A DNA stretch of 41,675 nt from Paludibacter jiangxiensis (GTDB lineage Bacteria > Bacteroidota > Bacteroidia > Bacteroidales > Paludibacteraceae). This document shows positions 36,075 to 41,675 of this stretch, in pieces. The stretch lies in contig CAMBSB010000030.1 in NCBI GenBank assembly GCA_945870155.1, positions 1-41,675 on the forward strand, given 5' to 3'. The notes beneath the pieces are model-generated. The model made no database searches, was not told the origin of the DNA, and was given only the letters and a program-made list of their open reading frames with translations. Each line of letters starts with the position of its first letter. Position 1 is the stretch's first letter. The position numbers were made by a program, and so were the translations under genes.

Positions 36075-37151
36075 ATGGACGAAAATAAAAATATTCGAAT
36101 TAAAGATATTGCTCGCATGGCGGGTGTGTCTGAAGGTACTGTCGACCGTGTTTTGCACAAACGTGGCGATGTGTCTATTAAAAGTTTGGAGGCTGTAACC
36201 AAGGTGCTCGATGAATTTAATTACACGCCCAATATTCTGGCTCGTTCATTGGCATCCAAAAAAATATTTCGTTTCATTTATCTCATACCTCAAAATCAAC
36301 CTGGCGATTATTGGTCGACTGTTGAAAAAGGATTTGAGATGGCAATGCCCGAATTTGCAGGCTATAATGTGTTATTCGAAAAAGCGTGTTTTGATCAGTT
36401 CGATGTAAATTCTTTTAATGATGTGGCGGCTAAATTGCTTCAAAACTTGCCGGATGCTGTTTTTATTGCACCAATTTTTAAAGATGAAACTCTGCTGCTA
36501 ACTAATCAGTTAAGCGAATTTGGGGTGCAGTTTTCATTTATCGATTCCATGATTGAAGAAGCTGAATTTTTGACTTATTACGGTCAGAATTCAACTTTGA
36601 GTGGTTATATTGCTGCTAGGTTTTTAGTAGAACATTTAAATCCAAATGATTCAATTCTTGTTATTCGTACCAAGAGAAAAGGTTCAGTTTCTAATCAGAC
36701 TAAAAATCGATATCAGGGTTTTATGAATTATCTGAAGGAAAACGAATTTGATTCAAACTTTAAGATTATTGAAGCCGAATTACTCGACGATAATGAAGCT
36801 TCCAACAAAGAGTTATTGCGCAATTTATTTAATCAGAACCCCAATTTGCGTGCTGCTATCACTTTCAATTCAAAGGTTTTTAGGTTGGCCAAAAAGTTTG
36901 AAGCCTTAGAAATCAATAATGTACGACTTATCGGATATGATTTGCTGGACGAAAATATTGCTTATCTCAAAAAAGGTGTTATATCGTTGTTGTTAGCCCA
37001 ACGTCCTGAAAAACAGTCCTATTTATCAGCAAAAGATATGTGTAAAAAATTGATTTTCAATCAGGAAGTCAACAAAATTAATTATATGCCCATCGATATT
37101 CTTATCAAAGAAAATATTGAAGCTTTTATGCATTTTTTCGAATTAAAATAA
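36075..37151 (+). CDS. LacI-family transcriptional regulator of hexuronate use
   Basis: A 358-aa regulator with an N-terminal LacI HTH (about 6-55: IRIKDIARMAGVSEGTVDRVL, then the hinge helix NILARSLASKK) and a periplasmic-binding-protein-like effector domain (about 60-350, e.g. YLIPQNQPGDYWSTVEKGFE). It is the first gene of a run leading straight into uxaE (15 nt gap). Two matching palindromes flank the promoter in front of it. It most likely represses its own operon until a hexuronate or intermediate binds; the effector is not known. Confidence 0.92.
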   Translation: MDENKNIRIKDIARMAGVSEGTVDRVLHKRGDVSIKSLEAVTKVLDEFNYTPNILARSLASKKIFRFIYLIPQNQPGDYWSTVEKGFEMAMPEFAGYNVLFEKACFDQFDVNSFNDVAAKLLQNLPDAVFIAPIFKDETLLLTNQLSEFGVQFSFIDSMIEEAEFLTYYGQNSTLSGYIAARFLVEHLNPNDSILVIRTKRKGSVSNQTKNRYQGFMNYLKENEFDSNFKIIEAELLDDNEASNKELLRNLFNQNPNLRAAITFNSKVFRLAKKFEALEINNVRLIGYDLLDENIAYLKKGVISLLLAQRPEKQSYLSAKDMCKKLIFNQEVNKINYMPIDILIKENIEAFMHFFELK

Positions 37152-37166
37152 ATTAAAAAAAAGTAT

Positions 37167-38414
37167 ATGCAATTAGGTAAATTCAGTTTAGGTGTAGGCG
37201 ACCGCTTTTCGCATCAAGGCGAAGCACAACTACGTGGTATTATGAAAGCCAACAGTCAGGGTTTAGAAATAAATCCCGTATGGAACAAATCGAATCGTGA
37301 ACACACGTATGTTCACTCACATCCTGCTGATACGCGCAAAGAAGCGGATGCAGCAGTTGCGGCACTGGGTTACATCGGGCAGTATTTTGTGGATGCCGAC
37401 CATATTAATTTTAGCAATGTAGCTCCATTTGTAGCACATTCCGATTTTTTCACATTGGATGTAGCTTCGTTTATTGGTAAGGAAAGTAATCCTGCTGATA
37501 TTCAAGCGTTCATCTCGTCGTGTAGTAAATATGTTGGTAAACTTCAAATTCCTGGTTTCGACCATGTTTTAGAAGTAACACCTGAAATGTTGGAAAAAAT
37601 TGCCAATAAGTTTTTGGCTGCTACGCAACAAGCTGCTGATATTTATAACTTTCTGAAAACAGAAAAAGGAGTAGGTAATTTCATTACCGAAGTGTCGATG
37701 GACGAAGTGGAAAGTCCGCAAACACCACTCGAAATGCTTTTCATACTTAAAATGTTGGCCGATAAGGGCGTTCCTGCTCAGACCATTGCACCAAAATTTA
37801 CCGGTCGTTTTAATAAAGGAGTTGACTATAAAGGTGATTTAAAGCAATTTGCCAAAGAATTTGAAGAAGATGTATTGGTGATTGATTTTGCTGTTAAAGA
37901 ATTTGGTTTACCCGAAGAATTGAAATTAAGTGTTCACTCTGGAAGCGATAAATTTTCCATTTATCCTATTATGGCCGATGTAATAAAAAAACACAACAAA
38001 GGTTTACACGTAAAAACGGCTGGTACAACTTGGCTCGAAGAGGTAATTGGATTGTCTGTGGCTGGTGGTGAGGCATTGGATTTAGCTAAACAGATTTATG
38101 CCAATTCGTTTAATCGTAGCGAAGAGTTATGTGCACCTTATGCTGATGTTATAGAAATTGACAACTCACAACTTCCAAGTATCGATGAAGTTAATGCATG
38201 GACTAGCGAAAAGTTTGCAAACACCCTTCGCCATATTCCAGGACATGCTGATTATAATCCAAATTTCCGACAGTTAATTCATGTGGCATACAAAGTAGCT
38301 TCCGAAATGGGTGATACTTACACCGGAATGCTCGAAAAATATGCCGACATAATTGGCAATTGCGTGGAAGAAAATATTTATGACAGACATTTGAAAAGAT
38401 TGTTTAATTTATGA
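37167..38414 (+). CDS. uxaE: Tagaturonate epimerase (UxaE family)
   Basis: A cytoplasmic enzyme that by family assignment interconverts D-tagaturonate and D-fructuronate. It replaces the reductase/dehydratase branch of classical galacturonate catabolism. The N-terminus MQLGKFSLGVGDRFSHQGEAQ and the blocks VWNKSNREH, YFVDADHINFSNV, SVHSGSDKFSIYP, HVKTAGTTWLEE and RHIPGHADYNP are those I associate with UxaE; the many H, D and E residues fit a metal-dependent TIM-barrel epimerase. At 415 aa it is somewhat shorter than the Thermotoga enzyme. It is followed by mannonate oxidoreductase, which uses its product. Recognition is from memory of the family, supported by context. Confidence 0.82.
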   Translation: MQLGKFSLGVGDRFSHQGEAQLRGIMKANSQGLEINPVWNKSNREHTYVHSHPADTRKEADAAVAALGYIGQYFVDADHINFSNVAPFVAHSDFFTLDVASFIGKESNPADIQAFISSCSKYVGKLQIPGFDHVLEVTPEMLEKIANKFLAATQQAADIYNFLKTEKGVGNFITEVSMDEVESPQTPLEMLFILKMLADKGVPAQTIAPKFTGRFNKGVDYKGDLKQFAKEFEEDVLVIDFAVKEFGLPEELKLSVHSGSDKFSIYPIMADVIKKHNKGLHVKTAGTTWLEEVIGLSVAGGEALDLAKQIYANSFNRSEELCAPYADVIEIDNSQLPSIDEVNAWTSEKFANTLRHIPGHADYNPNFRQLIHVAYKVASEMGDTYTGMLEKYADIIGNCVEENIYDRHLKRLFNL

Positions 38415-38434
38415 CCCCTAGCCCCTAAAGGGGA
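38414..38434. repeat. C/G-rich intergenic repeat, left arm of spacer 1
   Basis: acccctagcccctaaagggga starts on the last base of the uxaE stop codon. Its reverse complement matches the right-arm copies at 38511-38531 in 19 of 21 positions, so the spacer can form a long hairpin. Confidence 0.8.
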
Positions 38435-38504
38435 ACTAAGTTACTTTCGGTTCATAATTCTCAACGTTAAAAGTGTTTATAACAAATTTATTAATACTAA
38501 CAAT

Positions 38505-38580
38505 TCTTACTCCCCTTTAGGGGATGGGGGTTATAAAAATCAATTCAAATCAACTCTTACTCCCCTTTAGGGGATGGGGG
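38505..38580. repeat. Tandem pair of the C/G-rich repeat, right arm of spacer 1
   Basis: An identical 26-bp segment (tcttac, tcccctttag, gggatggggg) occurs at 38505-38530 and 38555-38580, a 50-bp period. Both face opposite to the copy at 38414. The second copy ends 18 nt before the uxuB start. Confidence 0.88.
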
Positions 38581-38598
38581 ACTTAATTTTAATACATC

Positions 38599-39408
38599 AT
38601 GAAAAACTTATTCGACGTAAAAGGCAAAGTGATTGTTATCACAGGTGGTGCAGGTATCCTTGGAAAAGGAATGGCTGAATATATGGCTGAACAAGGCTGT
38701 AAAGTTGTAATTTTAGATAGAGCAGATGCAGGTGTTGCATTGGCCGAAGAGATTAAATCAAAAGGTGGAGAAGCTCTGTATTTGAATACCAATGTGCTTG
38801 AAAAAGAAGCTTTGGAGCAAAATGCAAAAGATATTGTTGCTGCTTTTGGTAGAATTGATATTCTGGTAAATGCTGCCGGAGGAAATATGGCCGGTGCTAC
38901 AATTGGTCCTGATCAAACTATTTTCGATCTTCAGATTGATGCTTTCGAGAAAGTTGTTGATTTAAACTTGTTTGGAACTGTATTACCTTGTATGGTATTT
39001 GGAAAAATTATGGTTGATCAAAAAGAAGGAAGTATAATCAATATTTCTTCTGAATCTGCCATTCGTCCATTAACCCGCGTAGTAGGTTACGGTGCTTCAA
39101 AAGCAGCTGTGACAAACTTTACAAAGTTTTTGGCTACTGAAATGGCTACTAAATTCAGCGAAAAAATTCGCGTAAATGCCATGGCTCCGGGCTTCTTCTT
39201 GACTGAGCAAAACCGTGCTTTAATGACTAATCCTGATGGTTCTCCAACTCCAAGAGGAAAATCTATTGTTGCTCACACACCATTTGGACGGTTGGGCGAA
39301 GCAGATGAATTATTAGGTACGCTTCATTGGTTATCAAGTGATGCTTCAAAATTTGTAACAGGAACCTTGACTGTTATCGATGGTGGATTTGATGCGTTTT
39401 GTATTTAA
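38599..39408 (+). CDS. uxuB: D-mannonate oxidoreductase, SDR type
   Basis: A short-chain dehydrogenase of 269 aa predicted to reduce D-fructuronate to D-mannonate with NAD(P)H. The cofactor motif TGGAGILGKGMA lies at about 14-25, NAAGG at about 91-95, a serine block ISSESA at 149-154, and the catalytic YxxxK is Y164/K168 (GYGASK). The long insert around NRALMTNPDGSPTPRG is typical of the Bacillus UxuB/YjmF-like group and separates it from KduD-type enzymes (about 253 aa). It sits between the tagaturonate epimerase and the KDG kinase, exactly where a fructuronate reductase is needed. Confidence 0.87.
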   Translation: MKNLFDVKGKVIVITGGAGILGKGMAEYMAEQGCKVVILDRADAGVALAEEIKSKGGEALYLNTNVLEKEALEQNAKDIVAAFGRIDILVNAAGGNMAGATIGPDQTIFDLQIDAFEKVVDLNLFGTVLPCMVFGKIMVDQKEGSIINISSESAIRPLTRVVGYGASKAAVTNFTKFLATEMATKFSEKIRVNAMAPGFFLTEQNRALMTNPDGSPTPRGKSIVAHTPFGRLGEADELLGTLHWLSSDASKFVTGTLTVIDGGFDAFCI

Positions 39409-39411
39409 TAT

Positions 39412-39437
39412 GCCCCCTAACCCCCTAAAGGGGGAAA
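39412..39437. repeat. C/G-rich intergenic repeat, left arm of spacer 2
   Basis: gccccctaac followed by cccctaaaggggga starts 3 nt after the uxuB stop. It is the inverted partner of the copy at 39499-39522, matching in 23 of 24 positions. Confidence 0.85.
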
Positions 39438-39498
39438 TAATTCTGATTCTAATAATAGACAATTTATTAATTAACTCAAAAAAGTGCTACCCGCAAAT

Positions 39499-39522
39499 TC
39501 CCCCTTTAGGGGGCTAGGGGGC
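39499..39522. repeat. C/G-rich intergenic repeat, right arm of spacer 2
   Basis: tccccctttaggggg followed by ctagggggc is the inverse of the left arm at 39412. It ends 9 nt before the kdgK start codon, so its fold could mask or expose translation initiation. Confidence 0.85.
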
Positions 39523-39531
39523 AGATATATT

Positions 39532-40608
39532 ATGATAAAATTAAAAGAAAACACAAAATATGCCCTAATGGTGGCTACCAGCATGGGTGTTCGCATTACT
39601 CCTGTGAACGGTCAGCCTGTTCATAGCAGTAAATTGTTTGAAATGGAAGTTTCTAGTGCAGAAACAAATGTGGCTAGTATTGCTTCTTACTTAGGACTGC
39701 CGGTGAAAGTTTTAACGACTTTTGTGAAGGATAGTCCAATTGCACAAATGATAAAAAGTAATTTACGTGCCCGCAACATGGACTACGAAGGTGCTGAAGT
39801 CCCTCAAGGCGATCCTTGGGGTTATCGTCACCAGTTTAATATAGCCGATAGCGGTTTCGGAACCCGTGGACCACGCGTATTGAACGACCGTGCCGGTGAA
39901 GTTGGACGTACCTTGAATGTTAAAGATTTTGATTTGGAACGTGTTTTCGAAAAAGAAGGTGTTCAGATTCTACATTTATCAGGTTTGATTGGCGCATTGT
40001 CGGTCGAAACCAGTGAATTCTGTTTACAATTGGCTCGTTATGCCAAGAAAACAGGAACTCGCATTTCATTCGATTTGAATTACCGTGCTTCATTCTGGAA
40101 AGGTCGTGACAAAGAATTGCGTGAAATTTTTACCGAAATTGCTTCGGTTGCCGATATCTTGATAGGTAACGAAGAAGATTTCCAACTTTGCCTTGGAATT
40201 AAAGGTCCTGAAGCAGGTGGTAAAGGTATTGAGGCCGAAATTGAAGGCTTCAAAGGCATGATTGGTCGTGTGAAAGCTGCTTTCCCACATGCTTCAGTTT
40301 ATGCTACAACATTGCGCGAAGTTATCAGTGTTAACGAACATCTATGGGGTGCTGTTATGCTTGAAGAAGAAAACTGGCATGTAATTATGCCACGCAAAAT
40401 TAATGTTCTCGACCGCATTGGTGGTGGCGATGGTTTTGTAGGTGGATTGCTGTATGCTATTCTTAAAGGTTGGGAACCTGATACTTGGCCAAAATTTGGT
40501 TGGGCTTCGGGTGCATTAGCCACTACTTTCCTTACCGATTACGCACAACCTGCCGACGAAGATATGGTTTGGAGCATCTGGGGAGGAAATGCGAGAGTAA
40601 AACGCTAG
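39532..40608 (+). CDS. kdgK: 2-dehydro-3-deoxygluconokinase (KDG kinase, PfkB family)
   Basis: I use the ATG at 39532. The frame is open back to a GTG at 39484, but that extension would translate the intergenic repeat. The 358-aa product has the ribokinase/PfkB fold. The N-terminal segment (YALMVATSMGVRITP), the substrate-side region (GDPWGYRHQFNIADSGFGTRG) and the C-terminal PfkB signature DRIGGGDGFVGGLLYA are visible, with the aspartate of GGGDGF as catalytic base. It would phosphorylate KDG to KDG-6-phosphate for the Entner-Doudoroff aldolase, which is not in the window. Confidence 0.88.
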   Translation: MIKLKENTKYALMVATSMGVRITPVNGQPVHSSKLFEMEVSSAETNVASIASYLGLPVKVLTTFVKDSPIAQMIKSNLRARNMDYEGAEVPQGDPWGYRHQFNIADSGFGTRGPRVLNDRAGEVGRTLNVKDFDLERVFEKEGVQILHLSGLIGALSVETSEFCLQLARYAKKTGTRISFDLNYRASFWKGRDKELREIFTEIASVADILIGNEEDFQLCLGIKGPEAGGKGIEAEIEGFKGMIGRVKAAFPHASVYATTLREVISVNEHLWGAVMLEEENWHVIMPRKINVLDRIGGGDGFVGGLLYAILKGWEPDTWPKFGWASGALATTFLTDYAQPADEDMVWSIWGGNARVKR

Positions 40609-40620
40609 ATTTATTTATTA

Positions 40621-40683
40621 TTTCGTGTTTCAGGTTTCGCGTTCACTCTAATAACGCGAAACACGAAACACAAAACACGAAAC
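40621..40683. repeat. Palindromic spacer repeat (TTTCGTGTTTC / GAAACACGAAA)
   Basis: tttcgcgtt (40635-40643) pairs with aacgcgaaa (40653-40661), and the outer parts tttcgtgtttc (40621-40631) can pair with the gaaacac and cacgaaac copies to 40683. It fills the gap between kdgK and the LarA-like gene and ends 3 nt before the latter's start codon. Its sequence is unrelated to the repeats in the two previous spacers. Confidence 0.75.
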
Positions 40684-40686
40684 ATT

Positions 40687-41675
40687 ATGATTTACTACGA
40701 AAAAGGTTCAATAGATATCGAATTCACTTCAGAAGATTTGAAAAAAGGTCTTTTTGAAGCGTTGGAAAAGATAGGAAAGAAGTACAAGGTGCTGGCTATT
40801 CCGCCCGATTATACACGTTTGCCAAGTAGGGCAGGGGAGTTGACCGAATATGCATGGCAGTTTTATGGCGATGCTATGACTGATGTTTTGCCTGCTTTGG
40901 GAACGCACTCACCCATGACGCCTCATCAGATTGATCACATGTTTGGCTCAATGCCGGCTTCGCTAGTTCGTGAACACGACTGGCGCAATGATGTGGTAAC
41001 CGTTGGATTTGTACCTGCCGAATTTGTAAAAGAAGTGTCGGGTGGTGCTGTGGAATTTCCATGGCCGGCTCAGGTAAATAAATTATTAATCGAAGGTAAT
41101 TTTGATCTTATTTTGTCACTTGGACAGGTTGTGCCTCACGAAGTTGTGGGAATGGCCAACTACAACAAGAATATTTTTGTTGGAACGGGTGGGGTTGAAG
41201 GTATCAATAAAAGTCACTTTGTGGGTGCTGCTTACGGCATGGAACGTATGATGGGTCATGCTGATACACCTGTACGCCGCATTTTCAATTACGCTTCGGA
41301 TAACTTTACGCAACATTTGCCTATTTTGTATGTGCAAACGGTAGTTGGTTTGGATAAATCGGATGGGAAAATAAAATGTCGTGGATTGTATATTGGTGAC
41401 GATTACGAAGTGTTTACCAAAGCAGCAAAACTAGCGTTGCAGGTGAATTTTGATTTATTGGATAAACCATTGACAAAAGTGGTAGTTTACCTCGATCCAA
41501 CCGAATTTAAAAGTACTTGGCTGGGCAATAAATCCGTTTATCGTACCCGTATGGCAATTGATGATGGCGGAGAACTGATTGTATTAGCTCCAGCTCTGAA
41601 AGAATTTGGCGAAGACAAGGAAATAGACCGTTTGATACGTAAATATGGTTATAAAGGAACGCCTAATACGCTGAA
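40687..41675 (+). CDS. LarA-like nickel-dependent racemase/epimerase (DUF2088), cut off by window end
   Basis: The frame begins at ATG 40687 (MIYYEKGSIDIEFTSEDL) and stays open to the last base, giving 329 residues of an expected 420 or so. Residues that in lactate racemase bind the nickel-pincer cofactor or act in catalysis line up: D41 and R44 in DYTR, H74 in GTHSPMT, H151 and K161 in HEVVGMANYNK (10 residues apart, as H174/K184 in LarA), and H177 sixteen residues later (as H200). It is therefore probably active, given LarB, LarC and LarE elsewhere. Its place after uxaE, uxuB and kdgK points to a sugar acid substrate, for instance C2 epimerization of an aldonate, rather than lactate. The substrate is inference. 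Confidence 0.85.
   Translation, partial: MIYYEKGSIDIEFTSEDLKKGLFEALEKIGKKYKVLAIPPDYTRLPSRAGELTEYAWQFYGDAMTDVLPALGTHSPMTPHQIDHMFGSMPASLVREHDWRNDVVTVGFVPAEFVKEVSGGAVEFPWPAQVNKLLIEGNFDLILSLGQVVPHEVVGMANYNKNIFVGTGGVEGINKSHFVGAAYGMERMMGHADTPVRRIFNYASDNFTQHLPILYVQTVVGLDKSDGKIKCRGLYIGDDYEVFTKAAKLALQVNFDLLDKPLTKVVVYLDPTEFKSTWLGNKSVYRTRMAIDDGGELIVLAPALKEFGEDKEIDRLIRKYGYKGTPNTL

Noticed and set aside
38505-38580. Tandem 50-bp repeat as a mini CRISPR or attachment site
   Set aside because: Only two copies, belonging to the same C/G-rich family found inverted in neighbouring spacers; no integrase nearby.
38599-39408. Assignment of the SDR protein as KduD
   Set aside because: Length, the insert near NPDGSPTPRG and position between uxaE and kdgK fit mannonate oxidoreductase better.
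39484-39531. GTG start extending kdgK upstream
   Set aside because: The extension translates the intergenic repeat; the ATG at 39532 gives the normal family N-terminus.

Overview
The window is AT-rich DNA from a member of the Bacteroidota, probably of the order Bacteroidales. The evidence is type IX secretion (T9SS) C-terminal tails on many secreted proteins, a hybrid two-component system (HTCS) regulator, promoters of the Bacteroidota type (TAnnTTTG), and dispersed intergenic palindromes of the kind common in this phylum. Genus cannot be fixed from the sequence; a Paludibacter- or Marinilabiliales-like saccharolytic anaerobe would fit. No rRNA, tRNA, transposase, phage gene or CRISPR array was seen.

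Most of the window is a pectin and rhamnogalacturonan utilization locus. Positions 419-6287 encode a modular pectin methylesterase (CE8) and a CE12 acetylesterase fused to a GH43 glycosidase. Positions 6572-12301 hold genes with no evident pectin link: a coiled-coil lipoprotein, a small VF530-type DNA-binding protein, an M3-like metallopeptidase and an ankyrin-repeat protein. A palindromic element of about 325 bp lies among them. Positions 12769-26867 carry three consecutive PL9 pectate lyases, two PL1 pectate lyases, a Tat-exported Gfo/Idh/MocA oxidoreductase and a GH105 unsaturated rhamnogalacturonyl hydrolase whose T9SS-like tail is displaced into the -1 frame. Two secreted proteins of unknown role follow (27257-29164 and, on the minus strand, 29612-30421). 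Next come the HTCS sensor-regulator and a small exported GATase-like protein.

Positions 36075-41675 are the intracellular end of the pathway: a LacI-type repressor with candidate operators, tagaturonate epimerase (UxaE), SDR-type mannonate oxidoreductase (UxuB), 2-keto-3-deoxygluconate kinase (KdgK) and the start of a LarA-like nickel-dependent racemase/epimerase. The implied flow is: CE8 and CE12 de-esterify, PL9 and PL1 cleave homogalacturonan, GH105 and GH43 trim oligosaccharides, and galacturonate passes through tagaturonate, fructuronate and mannonate to KDG and KDG-6-phosphate. No SusC/SusD pair, uronate isomerase, mannonate dehydratase or KDPG aldolase lies inside the window.

The most interesting signal is a previously unannotated promoter architecture shared by three transcripts (12769, 27257 and the minus-strand gene ending at 30421). 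Each has a direct repeat related to CCACAT with a 21-bp period, followed after exactly 19 nt by a TAnnTTTG-type -7 box. A fourth copy lacking the -7 box sits upstream of 27257. This is a good candidate for the operator of the neighbouring HTCS. Other points of interest are a dnaX-like slippery heptamer at the GH105 frameshift, palindromic operators at the lacI-type promoter, inverted repeat pairs filling two spacers of the uronate operon, and a LarA homologue placed in hexuronate catabolism.
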